From contig NZ_POXP01000001.1 in NCBI RefSeq assembly GCF_003044935.1, positions 496,001 to 560,000 of the forward strand: 64,000 nucleotides of DNA, in the 5' to 3' direction. Within the stretch, counting starts at the first letter, position 1. Each line of letters begins with the position of its first letter. Below the pieces are notes generated by a model. That model saw only the letters and a list, made by a program, of their open reading frames with translations. It had not been told where the DNA came from and did not search any database. Of the stretch, positions 25,724 through 33,896 are shown piece by piece. This DNA comes from Neisseria subflava (GTDB taxonomy: Bacteria > Pseudomonadota > Gammaproteobacteria > Burkholderiales > Neisseriaceae). Both the position numbers and the translations under genes were made by a program.

Positions 25724-27361
25724 ATGAGCAACACCCCCACCATCCTACAGAACCCTCTCACCAACAAAGATACCGCTTTCACATTGGAAGAGCGAGCAAA
25801 ATATGGCCTGACCGGCCGCCTACCTGTCGTTGTAGAAACGCTCGAACAACAGGCCACGCGTGCTTACCGCCAGTTTTCATCCTATGAAAAAAATATTGAA
25901 AAATATATCTTTCTTGATCAACTGCACAACCGCAACGAAGTACTGTACTACAAACTCCTGATTGACCATCTAGCCGAAATGCTACCCGTCGTTTACGACC
26001 CCACTGTCGGCGAAGCAATTAAAAAATGGAGCCGCGACTACCGCCGTTCGCGAGCTATCTATCTGGATGTAAACCATCCTGAAAACATCCGTGCATCGTT
26101 TGAAACGCTGGGCTTGGGTGCAAATGATGTAGATTTGATTGTGGTTTCCGATGCGGAAGAGATTTTGGGTATCGGCGACTGGGGTGTGAACGGCACGGAT
26201 ATTTCCGTCGGCAAACTGGCAGTTTATACTGCTGCTGCAGGCATTCATCCCAGCCGCACCATTGCTGTGAATCTAGATGTGGGTACAGATAATGAAGCCC
26301 TGCTCAATGATCCCACTTATTTGGGCAATCGCCATGCCCGCGTACGTGGTGAACGCTACGACGCATTGATTGCAAACTACCTGAAAACTGCTGCTGAAAT
26401 GTTCCCCAATGCGCTTTTGCACTTTGAAGACTTCGGTCCGTCCAATGCCCGCCGCATTTTGGTGGAGAACCGCCGACAATATCGTATTTTCAACGACGAT
26501 ATGCAGGGAACTGGCGCGATTGTGATGGCTGCCGTATTCTCTGGCCTAAAAGTGACCAAACAGACCTTTGCCGAACAGCGGTTGGTGGTGTACGGTGCAG
26601 GCACCGCAGGTACGGGTATGGCCGACCAAATCAGTGCGGCGATGGAGCGCGAAGGCCTGAGTCGCGAAGAAGCGAAACAACGCGTATGGCTGATTGACAT
26701 CAACGGACTGGTTACTGACGACATGGACGGCTTGCCTGATTACCAGCAGGAATATGCCCGACCCGCCACCGAAGTTGCCGACTGGGCGAAAACGGACGGT
26801 AAAATCGGCTTGCTCGAAGTTGTAAAACAAGTAAAACCGACTATCTTGATTGGCACATCCACCGATCACGGCGCATTCACTGAAGACGTAGTCAAAGCCC
26901 TATGTGCGGGCGTGGAGCGCCCAATTCTGCTGCCGTTATCTAACCCGACCGAGAAAATCGAAGTGATGCCGAATGAGGCTATAAAATGGTCGGATGGCAA
27001 AGCACTCATTTCTGTCGGCATCCCCGTGCCACCCGTGCCGTATAAAGGCGTGAACTACGAAATCGGTCAAGCTAACAACGCCATGCTTTACCCAGGGTTG
27101 GGGCTGGGGGTTATCGTTTCCGGTGCGAAACACGTTACTGACGGGATGCTGCTGGCTGCAGCTGAAGCAGTCGCCTCGCAAGTCAATCCGCAGGACGAAG
27201 GCGCGTCGCTCCTGCCATCGGTGAATAACCTGCGTGCATCGTCTGCTACTGTTGCTGTTGCTGTTGCCAAACAGGCGGTCAAGGACGGTGTAGCGACCAA
27301 GCAGCCTGAAAACTGGGTACAGGCGGTGCAGGACGCAATGTGGCAGGCGGTATATGAATAA
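25724..27361 (+). CDS. maeA: NAD-dependent malic enzyme
   Basis: A 545-residue malic enzyme decarboxylating malate to pyruvate with reduction of NAD. The N-terminal part has FLDQLHNRNEVLYYKLL and the catalytic-tyrosine region MLPVVYDPTVGEAI. The metal/malate site is ALLHFEDFGPSNARRIL, then FNDDMQGTGAIVMAAV, and the NAD-binding loop VYGAGTAGTGMADQI. Length matches the bacterial NAD-malic enzyme of the SfcA/MaeA type. A good AGGAGACACA site precedes the ATG. It sits alone between terminators of non-neisserial style, and Eikenella-type DUS lie on both sides, so it may be imported. Confidence 0.93.
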   Translation: MSNTPTILQNPLTNKDTAFTLEERAKYGLTGRLPVVVETLEQQATRAYRQFSSYEKNIEKYIFLDQLHNRNEVLYYKLLIDHLAEMLPVVYDPTVGEAIKKWSRDYRRSRAIYLDVNHPENIRASFETLGLGANDVDLIVVSDAEEILGIGDWGVNGTDISVGKLAVYTAAAGIHPSRTIAVNLDVGTDNEALLNDPTYLGNRHARVRGERYDALIANYLKTAAEMFPNALLHFEDFGPSNARRILVENRRQYRIFNDDMQGTGAIVMAAVFSGLKVTKQTFAEQRLVVYGAGTAGTGMADQISAAMEREGLSREEAKQRVWLIDINGLVTDDMDGLPDYQQEYARPATEVADWAKTDGKIGLLEVVKQVKPTILIGTSTDHGAFTEDVVKALCAGVERPILLPLSNPTEKIEVMPNEAIKWSDGKALISVGIPVPPVPYKGVNYEIGQANNAMLYPGLGLGVIVSGAKHVTDGMLLAAAEAVASQVNPQDEGASLLPSVNNLRASSATVAVAVAKQAVKDGVATKQPENWVQAVQDAMWQAVYE

Positions 27362-27395
27362 GGTCTCCTAGAAGCTATAAGGCTACCTGAAAGCA

Positions 27396-27437
27396 AAAAG
27401 CAGTCTGAAATCCATGCAAAGAAGTCAGGCTGCTTTT
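27396..27437 (+). terminator. terminator after maeA with aberrant DUS-like arms
   Basis: AAAAAGCAGTCTGA and TCAGGCTGCTTTT arms form an imperfect stem, 35 bases after the maeA stop. An AGGCTACCTGAA (27380-27391) lies between stop and stem. The arms resemble non-AG DUS dialects. Confidence 0.6.
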
Positions 27438-27443
27438 ACATTT

Positions 27444-28334
27444 TCAGACGACCTCCACCCGCAGCGTATCCACAATCAACTTAAATACATTCGAATGCCC
27501 GCGGCGGCTGGGGTAATAGAGGTAAAGCGGTTCGTAAGTCATAGCATACTCAGGCAACAGCTCGACCAGGTGCCCCGAATTGAGTGCATCCGCTACGCTC
27601 ATATGTGCTATCCACGCAATGCCAAGGCCGTCTGAAACGGCTTGCAGACGCAGATGATTGTTGATGGAAAACTGCGATTTTGGCGTGAACGTAATCAGCT
27701 CTTTTTTGTATTTGAATTCCCACTGTATCTCCGTGCCGTGTTCAGCGGAGAGTTTTATGCCGATAAGGCGGTGTTGCTGCAGATCATCAATATTTTTCGG
27801 TGAACCGTGTTGCGCCAAATAATCGGGCGAGGCAACCAATACCATTTTGAGCGGTGCGGAAATTGGCACCGCAATCATCTCTTTCGCTACCTTGTTACCT
27901 AACCGAACGCCCATATCAAATCCTTCTTTCACAATATCTGCCCAACGATCGTCCACCACGATTTCCAAGCGGATTTTCGGGTATTGGTTCAAAATCGGCT
28001 TTAATTTTGGATACAACACGGCTTCCGCTGCCATCGCCGGGGCGTTGATGCGAATCAATCCCGATGGCGTATTCAAAAAATCATTTAATGCATCGACTTC
28101 TTGGTTTATGGCTTGATAAAGTGGGGAAAGTTGGTCGAAAAGCTGCTGCCCCGCTTCGGTCAGCGACACATTGCGCGTAGTGCGGTTGAACAGGCGCAAA
28201 TTTAGCCGCGTTTCTAAATTTTTCATGCTGTGGCTCAACGCCGAAGAAGAAATCCCCAAAAGCTGTCCCGCTTTTACAAAACTCTGTGTTTGCGCCAGTG
28301 TTAAAAAATAATTCAGCTCGTTAAAGTTCTGCAT
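27444..28334 (-). CDS. LysR-type transcriptional regulator
   Basis: A 296-residue LysR regulator: N-terminal winged helix-turn-helix (NELNYFLTLAQTQSFVKAGQLLGIS, here split, then SALSHSMKNLETRL near residue 30) and a C-terminal periplasmic-binding-like effector domain. A DUS inside the gene encodes the AVSDGLG segment near residue 230. It is divergent from mdaB copy 2 with a 177-base AT-rich gap, the classical arrangement of a LysR regulator controlling its neighbour and itself. Confidence 0.9.
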   Translation of the reverse strand: MQNFNELNYFLTLAQTQSFVKAGQLLGISSSALSHSMKNLETRLNLRLFNRTTRNVSLTEAGQQLFDQLSPLYQAINQEVDALNDFLNTPSGLIRINAPAMAAEAVLYPKLKPILNQYPKIRLEIVVDDRWADIVKEGFDMGVRLGNKVAKEMIAVPISAPLKMVLVASPDYLAQHGSPKNIDDLQQHRLIGIKLSAEHGTEIQWEFKYKKELITFTPKSQFSINNHLRLQAVSDGLGIAWIAHMSVADALNSGHLVELLPEYAMTYEPLYLYYPSRRGHSNVFKLIVDTLRVEVV

Positions 28335-28511
28335 TTTCTCTTTAAACTCTCTTTTATTAGTGAATTTAATTCATTGCATCATAAAGCTAAACCCTATTTA
28401 TCTCAATAAAAACAAATCATAAAATGACTGCAACTTCATGAGAGTAAACAGAAGACAATATCCGTAAACATCACATCCTTTTTTTATAAATTATTTATTC
28501 TAGGAGTAAAA

Positions 28512-29090
28512 ATGAACATTTTATTATTAAACGGTGGTAAAGCTTTCGGCCATTCTCATGGTGAGTTAAACCACACGCTTCACAAAAAAGCAAAAGAAGT
28601 TTTGACCGCACTTGGACACAATGTAAAAGAAACTGTGATTGATGCTGGCTATGATATTGAGGCAGAAATCGAAAAATTCTTGTGGATGGATGCCGTGATT
28701 TGGCAGATGCCTGTTTGGTGGATGCACGAGCCTTGGACAGTGAAGAAATACATAGACGAAGTATTTATCGCTGGACACGGCAAGCTTTACCACAGTGATG
28801 GCCGTCATCGTGTCAGCCCGACCGAAGGCTTCGGTACAGGTGGTTTATTGCAAGGCAAAAAACACATGCTTTCGCTTACGTGGAATGCGCCGATTGAAGC
28901 GTTCACCCGTGAAGGCGACTTCTTTGAAGGCAAAGATGTGGATGCTGTGTACATGCCTTTCCACAAACTCAACGAGTTTATCGGTTTGACCCGTCTACCG
29001 ACATTTACATGTAACGATGTAGTTAAAAATCCACAAGTAGAACAATACTTCGCAGACTACCAAGCACATTTGAAAAAAGTGTTCGGTTAA
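28512..29090 (+). CDS. mdaB: MdaB-like NAD(P)H quinone reductase, copy 2
   Basis: A 192-residue flavodoxin-fold quinone reductase, about 91% identical to copy 1 at 543 by eye. This copy keeps the family-typical QMPVWWM and YMPFHKLNEF residues, so it is more likely the working one. TAGGAG precedes the start. It contains an internal Haemophilus-type uptake core (28605-28613); in copy 1 one base differs there. Divergent from a LysR regulator that presumably controls it in response to quinone or redox stress. Confidence 0.88.
   Translation: MNILLLNGGKAFGHSHGELNHTLHKKAKEVLTALGHNVKETVIDAGYDIEAEIEKFLWMDAVIWQMPVWWMHEPWTVKKYIDEVFIAGHGKLYHSDGRHRVSPTEGFGTGGLLQGKKHMLSLTWNAPIEAFTREGDFFEGKDVDAVYMPFHKLNEFIGLTRLPTFTCNDVVKNPQVEQYFADYQAHLKKVFG
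28605..28613 (-). repeat. Haemophilus-type USS inside mdaB copy 2
   Basis: ACCGCACTT on the plus strand, that is AAGTGCGGTCAAAAC on the minus strand. Copy 1 of mdaB has GCCGCACTT at the equivalent place, which suggests the core was ancestral and is being lost. Confidence 0.6.
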
Positions 29091-29112
29091 TAATAAAACA
29101 TCAACTTGAAGC

Positions 29113-29136
29113 GGTGGGCTTTTGCCCACCATTTTG
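29113..29136 (+). terminator. terminator after mdaB copy 2
   Basis: GGTGGGC, TTTT, GCCCACC stem followed by ATTTTGT. It resembles the terminator after copy 1 (GGTGGG stem), so gene and terminator duplicated or were imported together. Confidence 0.7.
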
Positions 29137-29139
29137 TCA

Positions 29140-29395
29140 GTCGCTAATTGGTACGAAATATGGCAAATCCGTGGCGCAAGTGATTACCCGCTGGCTGGTG
29201 GAACGTGGCATCATTGTATTGGCAAAATCCACCAAACCCGAACGTATGGCGGAAAACTTGAACGTCTTTGATTTTGCTCTCAGCGATGAAGACAAAGCCG
29301 AAATTGCCAAACTGGACGGCACGTTCGCCGCCATTGTCAATCACGACACGGTGGATAATTTGAAGCGCATCTCCGCGTGGAAAATGGGCGTGTAA
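29140..29395 (+). pseudogene. aldo/keto reductase, C-terminal fragment
   Basis: From about 29140 the frame reads IGTKYGKSVAQVITRWLVER, then VLAKSTKPERMAENLNVFDF and a normal C-terminus, i.e. the last 80 or so residues of an aldo/keto reductase of the 2,5-diketogluconate reductase type. The catalytic N-terminal two thirds are missing and the frame upstream encodes nothing related, so it is a deletion remnant downstream of the mdaB terminator. Confidence 0.75.
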
Positions 29396-29441
29396 GTGTA
29401 GCGAAAAACCATCTGCAATTCATCATATGAAAGGACAAAAC

Positions 29442-29942
29442 ATGATTAACGGGTTAGATATCGAACGTTTCCGAACTACCATGGCAGCGGTTGAAAACGA
29501 CCATGCAAAAGGCAAGGCAGTATTACGCGCCGATTCGCGCTGGGTATCCGGCACGAAGAATGAAATCTCCGTGCGCCGCTTCCCTGCCTTTACCACAGAC
29601 GAACCGAAAAACATGGGCGGTGAAAACGCCGCCCCAAATCCGGTGGAATACCTGATCAGCGCTGCGGCAGGCTGCTGCTCCATAGGTTTCGAGTTGCAAG
29701 CAGCATTGGCAGGCGTGAAACTGGAACAGTTTGAAATATCCGCAAGTGGCGGTATCGACATGGCCAAACTGTTCGGCATGGAAGATGGCTACGGCGGACT
29801 GGATAATCTGGTGCTAACCATAAAAGTAAAAGCCGACGCCGACCTTCCTACCCTGCAAAATTTCGCCGACCGCTCAGCCGCTACCTCCCCAGTGTTGAAC
29901 AGCCTGAAAGCGCGGGCAAAAGTGGTTGTGGAAAAAATCTAG
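29442..29942 (+). CDS. OsmC-family peroxiredoxin-like protein
   Basis: A 166-residue OsmC/Ohr-superfamily protein, probably reducing organic or fatty-acid hydroperoxides with two cysteines. Start chosen at 29442 because AAAGGACAAAAC precedes it. Characteristic segments are NPVEYLISAAAGCCSIGFEL (reactive cysteine) near residue 68 and a dimer-forming N-terminal strand region. The usual first cysteine position appears as the CC pair here; a second distant cysteine is not visible, so activity may differ from classic OsmC. It is followed by a thioredoxin-like gene. Confidence 0.8.
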   Translation: MINGLDIERFRTTMAAVENDHAKGKAVLRADSRWVSGTKNEISVRRFPAFTTDEPKNMGGENAAPNPVEYLISAAAGCCSIGFELQAALAGVKLEQFEISASGGIDMAKLFGMEDGYGGLDNLVLTIKVKADADLPTLQNFADRSAATSPVLNSLKARAKVVVEKI

Positions 29943-30034
29943 ACGACTCAAAACGTTTTCTTGTTTTCATTTCGTTAAAAGCCCCTTTTCTGGACAACTA
30001 GAAAAGGGCTTAATCGCTCAAAGGAGGACATGGC

Positions 30035-30370
30035 ATGCAACAACTGCACACTTTGAAAGACATCGAACAGGCCATCGCCACACACCCTTTAGTATCACTG
30101 TACATCAAAGCCCCAATCTGCGGTGTTTGTACGGTCGTGGCCGCCCAACTTGACTCAGCTTTGGCGGAGGAAGGAAATGTGTATGCCGTAAAAGCTGATA
30201 TTGCTGAAATACCCGAAATGGCGGGACGTTTCCACGTGCTGACCGTACCTGCATGGCTGCTGTTTTATCAAGGCAAGGAAGTAGAACGGATGGCCCGCTT
30301 CATCCCTCAGGCACAGATGAAGCAGACATTGGCAAAATGGACAAAAGTAGCAGAAAGCGAACATCAGTAA
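30035..30370 (+). CDS. thioredoxin-like protein
   Basis: A 111-residue thioredoxin-fold protein without signal peptide. A CxxC-type active site is IKAPICGVCTVV (residues 24-35). The cis-proline loop is VLTVPAWLLFYQGKEV near residue 68. It is smaller and more divergent than TrxA, like the monothiol/dithiol thioredoxin family in Gram-positive bacteria. GGAGG lies before the start. The genes around it (OsmC, Old Yellow Enzyme, quinone reductases) suggest an electrophile or peroxide stress role. Confidence 0.8.
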   Translation: MQQLHTLKDIEQAIATHPLVSLYIKAPICGVCTVVAAQLDSALAEEGNVYAVKADIAEIPEMAGRFHVLTVPAWLLFYQGKEVERMARFIPQAQMKQTLAKWTKVAESEHQ

Positions 30371-30414
30371 CCGGTCTATCAATGTTTCAGACGGCTGCGG
30401 TCTTGATAATGATG

Positions 30415-30496
30415 CAAGTGGTCAAGTTTTTAAGATGATTTGCAAAACACTTAAAAATTTGACCGCTCTTTATTACGAAAAGGTCGTCTGAAACAG
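30415..30496 (+). repeat. composite terminator element, copy B
   Basis: CAAGTGGTCAAG and a TTTGACCGCTCTTT arm form a long stem around AAGATGATTTGCAAAA, followed by GGTCGTCTGAAACAG. Order and spacing match copy A at 25380-25466. It follows the thioredoxin-like gene. A weaker third relative (GCGGTTGGATTT to TTTAACCG) starts near 32240. Confidence 0.65.
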
Positions 30497-30592
30497 CTTG
30501 TAGACTGAGATAATGATTGATGAAACGCTGTGATTTGTACACTAAAACCATCTTCTGAAAATTCCCTTTGACATTCCCCATCTTTCTCTCTA

Positions 30593-30623
30593 AAATACGT
30601 TCAAATTTTTAAACATATAAACT
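30593..30623 (+). promoter_or_regulatory. repeated operator-like motif, site 1 (ArsR promoter)
   Basis: The 31-base site contains GTTCAAATTTTTAAAC, a near palindrome. It matches site 2 (30978-31008) at about 27 of 31 positions and lies 14 bases before the ArsR start codon. Two copies, one before each gene of the pair, indicate a shared regulator, most simply the ArsR protein. Confidence 0.65.
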
Positions 30624-30636
30624 CAAGAAACCGAAT

Positions 30637-30948
30637 ATGCCGCAACAAACCATGAATTTAATGCGCGAGTGCATTCCTATTTTTACTGTGTTGAGCGATG
30701 AAAACCGCCATCAAATCCTGCGCGTGCTGTGGGAACACGGCAAGATGAATGTGAATGAGCTGACCGAGCATCTACATCTGTCGCGTCCTGCGGTGTCGCA
30801 TCATTTGAAAATTATGTTGCAAGCCGGTGCGGTGGCGGTGGAACAGGTCGGCAAAGAGCGGTTTTACAGTATTGCCATGGCGGATGCGGTGGCGAAGTTG
30901 AGACAGCTTGCTGATTTGATGGCTCAAAATTGCCCGCTTTCAAAATAG
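30637..30948 (+). CDS. ArsR-family transcriptional regulator
   Basis: A 103-residue winged-helix protein: VLSDENRHQILRVLWEHGKMN then LTEHLHLSRPAVSHHLKIML, the recognition helix of ArsR/SmtB repressors (sequence segments near residues 18-62). No cysteine-pair metal site (CVC) is present in the DNA-binding helix, and only one cysteine near the start and one at the end are seen. It may sense a redox or organic signal rather than a metal. It probably represses itself and the Old Yellow Enzyme gene through the two operator-like motifs. Confidence 0.85.
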   Translation: MPQQTMNLMRECIPIFTVLSDENRHQILRVLWEHGKMNVNELTEHLHLSRPAVSHHLKIMLQAGAVAVEQVGKERFYSIAMADAVAKLRQLADLMAQNCPLSK

Positions 30949-30977
30949 GGTTATCTGTTAACCCTTTATTTTTATCC

Positions 30978-31008
30978 AAATACGTTTACATTTTTAAACT
31001 TATCAACT
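30978..31008 (+). promoter_or_regulatory. repeated operator-like motif, site 2 (Old Yellow Enzyme promoter)
   Basis: Contains GTTTACATTTTTAAAC, with the same flanks as site 1. It lies 14 bases before the flavin oxidoreductase ATG, the same spacing as at the ArsR gene, and overlaps the region just upstream of AAAGGA. Confidence 0.65.
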
Positions 31009-31022
31009 TAAAGGAAAGAATT

Positions 31023-32237
31023 ATGTTATTTACCCCGTTCACTTTTCAAAACGGAAAGGGTACTAAAAACCGTATCTTCAAATCCGCCATGGAAGAGCAA
31101 CTTGCCCAAAACGACCAGCCGTCTGAAAAACTCGTCCGCCTGTACGACACTTGGGCAAAAGGCGGTGCAGGTGTGTTGGTTACGGGCAATGTGATGGTCG
31201 CCGAAAGCGGCAAAGGTTCGATAAATGATGTGGTGATTTCAGACGACCGCAGCCTTGAGATGCTGAAAAAATGGGCGAAAGCAGGCACGCAAAACGACAC
31301 GCTGCTCATCATGCAAATCAACCATGCGGGTAAACAGTCGCCTGCGGTGGTCAATAAAACGCCGCTTGCGCCGAGCGCCGTGCCGTTGGTGGGCATGGAC
31401 GGCTTTATCAACCCGCCGCGTGAATTGACTGCCGATGAAATCAACGGGCTGATTCAGCAATTCGTACAAACCGCGAAAATTGCCGAACAGGCAGGGTTTT
31501 CAGGCGTACAAATTCACGCTGCGCACGGCTATCTCATCAGCCAATTCCTTTCGCCGCATCACAACCGCCGCCAAGACCAGTGGGGCGGCAGCTTGGAAAA
31601 CCGTATGCGCTTCCTTTTGGAAACCTACACCGCCATCCGCGCTGCCGTGTGCAAAGATTTCTTGGTGGGAGTAAAACTCAATTCGGCAGATTTCCAAAAA
31701 GGCGGATTTGACGAAAGCGAATCGGTGCAGGTGGTACAAAAACTGTCGAAAATGGGCATTGATTTTATTGAAGTTTCCGGTGGCAACTACGAAAGCCCGC
31801 AAATGCTCGCGGCTAAAGACAGCACCCGCAAACGCGAAGCCTTCTTCATCGATTACGCCGAAAAAGCCCGTGCAGTCAGCCAAGCTCCGCTGATTATCAC
31901 CGGCGGCTTCCGTTCGCAAAACGCCATGGAAGACGCCTTATCCAGCGGCCATTTGGATTTGGTCGGTGTCGCTCGTCCGTTTGCCTTAGTGCCTGATTTA
32001 GCAAAAAAAATGCAAAACGGCACCTACCAAACCGTGAAAACCGACCGCATCCAAACAGGCGTGGCGTTGGTTGATAAAAAAGCAGGCGCGATGCTGGAAA
32101 TGAATTGGTACATGACGCAAATGGATTTAATCGGACAAGGCAAACAGCCTGATCCCAAATTGTCAGCGTGGAAAGTATTGCTGAAAACTTTATGGGAAAA
32201 TGGCAAGGCAGGTTTGAGTACGGGCAGGGCTTTATGA
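31023..32237 (+). CDS. NADH:flavin oxidoreductase (Old Yellow Enzyme family)
   Basis: A 404-residue FMN-dependent TIM-barrel ene-reductase. The start at 31023 follows AAAGGAAAGAATT; the 31 upstream codons are rejected. Typical segments are the N-terminal KNRIFKSAMEEQLA, LIMQINHAGKQS, GVQIHAAHGYLISQFLSPHH (substrate-binding His and Tyr) and ITGGFRSQNAMEDAL at the phosphate site. It reduces activated alkenes, quinones or nitro compounds. Its gene follows the ArsR gene with matching operator-like motifs, forming a small inducible module. A DUS occurs near the start of the coding region. Confidence 0.9.
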   Translation: MLFTPFTFQNGKGTKNRIFKSAMEEQLAQNDQPSEKLVRLYDTWAKGGAGVLVTGNVMVAESGKGSINDVVISDDRSLEMLKKWAKAGTQNDTLLIMQINHAGKQSPAVVNKTPLAPSAVPLVGMDGFINPPRELTADEINGLIQQFVQTAKIAEQAGFSGVQIHAAHGYLISQFLSPHHNRRQDQWGGSLENRMRFLLETYTAIRAAVCKDFLVGVKLNSADFQKGGFDESESVQVVQKLSKMGIDFIEVSGGNYESPQMLAAKDSTRKREAFFIDYAEKARAVSQAPLIITGGFRSQNAMEDALSSGHLDLVGVARPFALVPDLAKKMQNGTYQTVKTDRIQTGVALVDKKAGAMLEMNWYMTQMDLIGQGKQPDPKLSAWKVLLKTLWENGKAGLSTGRAL

Positions 32238-32319
32238 TGAAAGCGGTTGGATTTGAAGGAGGATTAAATTTTAAAATTTAACCGTATATAGAAGCATGGA
32301 ATATAAATAAATTGATACT

Positions 32320-32356
32320 AAAAAACCGTTTGAATCTTTAAGTTCAAATGGTTTTT
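32320..32356 (+). terminator. non-DUS terminator after the Old Yellow Enzyme gene
   Basis: AAAAACCGTTTGAA, a 9-base loop and TTCAAATGGTTTTT: a strong stem with A/T runs and no uptake sequence. Confidence 0.7.
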
Positions 32357-32975
32357 AGAATTTTAGATATCCACTGAGCGATACAAAAGATCCTGTTCTT
32401 TGAAAGTGACTTAGAATAAGAATTTAAAAAATACTAATTAAATTACTAAATTATGATTATAACTTATAATAATTTAACATAATATAAATTAATTTCCTTT
32501 TCCCTATTCTTCTACAAATTCCGCTGTTTTGTTCCTATATGTCAAATGAGAATTAATGATACTCTAGAGAGTGTGCTCATAGTACTACAATTTTTAGTAT
32601 AAAATCAATAGGTTTTAAGAAATTTGTCAGTTCAATTATGCTATAACTCTATCACTTAATTATTTAGTAGCGGAATAGGGCCGTGGGGACATACCCTAAG
32701 CTCTTTAAATTCTTTGAGAATAGAGAAATGCAGTACAAATACTTGGTAATGTAAATGCCACCTAAATTCTAAAAACTAGTAAAAGAGGTCCGTTTTAAGC
32801 CATAAGGGACTTGAAAACGGAAAGACCACATATCCTAACCTAATTATTAATATCAGCTTAATAATCAAGTGAGTCTTTCGTGGCTTATCGTATGCAGGAA
32901 AACTGCTACAATAAAATAACCATTAATAAACCATCCCTTAAATCTATTCAGTCTACCTGAAACCCAAAAAGCAGC
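32357..32975. other. AT-rich intergenic region
   Basis: About 620 bases with no convincing frame. TAAGCCATAAGGGACT near 32798 and, inverted, TAAGCCACGAAAGACT near 32872-32888 share 8 leading bases and could be remnants of an insertion-sequence end pair, but I could not recognise an element. A DUS-like AGTCTACCTGAA lies at 32950-32961. Confidence 0.4.
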
Positions 32976-33035
32976 ATGCACATGGTTTTACAGAAACCCT
33001 GTAAACGGCAAAGCTATCTCTATAAGGAAAACAAC

Positions 33036-33896
33036 ATGAATCTAGCCATCACTGGTTCCAGCGGCAACATCGGCGGCATGGTCGCCCAACACCTCAGTAC
33101 ACGCGACCTACCGCTTATTCTGCCACTGCGCAACCCCGCCAAAGTACCCGATCTGCCGAACTGCGAGGCGCGGCGGTTTGCCTATGGCGATTTGGAGCTT
33201 GCTAAGCAGGCTTTAAATGGGGTGGACGTGCTGTTTATGGTGTCTGCCGCCGAAAGTCCGATGCGCGAACAGGAGCATTTGACTTTGGTGCAGGCTGCTT
33301 CGGAAGCAGGCGTGAAACATATTGTCTATCTCTCTTTTGCTCAAGCGGCGTTGGACAGTACCTTCACGCTGGCGCGCACTCATGCGGTTACCGAAAATGC
33401 AATCCGGCAAACAAATATGCGCTACACCTTTCTGCGCGACAATTTTTACAGTGAGATGATGGCAACAATTGCTAACGCAGACGGCATCATCGCAGGCCCA
33501 GCTGACAACGGGCGCGTTGCCTGCGTTTCACAGCGCGATGTTGCCCAAGCAGCGGCAAACATCATCGCCAACATCGCATGCGGAAACCACCACCATGATA
33601 ATCAGATCTACACGCTGACCGGTTCCCAATCATTAAACTTCGCTGAAATAGCCGCCGTCTTAACCGAAATCACCGGCAAACCGCACTGCTACCACAATGA
33701 AACTGTGGAAGAAGCCTTCGCCAGCCGCAAAGCTGAGTATCCTGACACGCCCGATTGGCAGATTGAAGCCTGGGTTTCTACCTACACTGCCATTGCTAAA
33801 GGCGAGCTTGCTACCGTTTCAGACGACCTGTCGCAGTTGTTGGAACGAGCACCGCTTAGTTTTGAAGACGTAGTAAAGGCAAAATATGCAAAATAA
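33036..33896 (+). CDS. NmrA/QorB-like NAD(P)-binding reductase
   Basis: A 286-residue atypical short-chain dehydrogenase. The start at 33036 follows AAGGAAAACAAC; upstream codons are rejected. It has the Rossmann loop ITGSSGNIGGMVAQHL and a YTFLRDNFYSEMM segment characteristic of QorB/azoreductase-type quinone reductases. The reaction is probably NADPH-dependent quinone or azo reduction. Its stop overlaps the next gene (ATP-binding protein of an osmoprotectant transporter) by 11 bases, which is an unexpected functional pairing. Confidence 0.8.
   Translation: MNLAITGSSGNIGGMVAQHLSTRDLPLILPLRNPAKVPDLPNCEARRFAYGDLELAKQALNGVDVLFMVSAAESPMREQEHLTLVQAASEAGVKHIVYLSFAQAALDSTFTLARTHAVTENAIRQTNMRYTFLRDNFYSEMMATIANADGIIAGPADNGRVACVSQRDVAQAAANIIANIACGNHHHDNQIYTLTGSQSLNFAEIAAVLTEITGKPHCYHNETVEEAFASRKAEYPDTPDWQIEAWVSTYTAIAKGELATVSDDLSQLLERAPLSFEDVVKAKYAK

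Noticed and set aside
32798-32888. Insertion-sequence ends around 32.8 kb
   Set aside because: The inverted similarity (TAAGCCA plus scattered bases) is only about 8 bases before it breaks down and no transposase trace lies between, so I could not support a mobile element.
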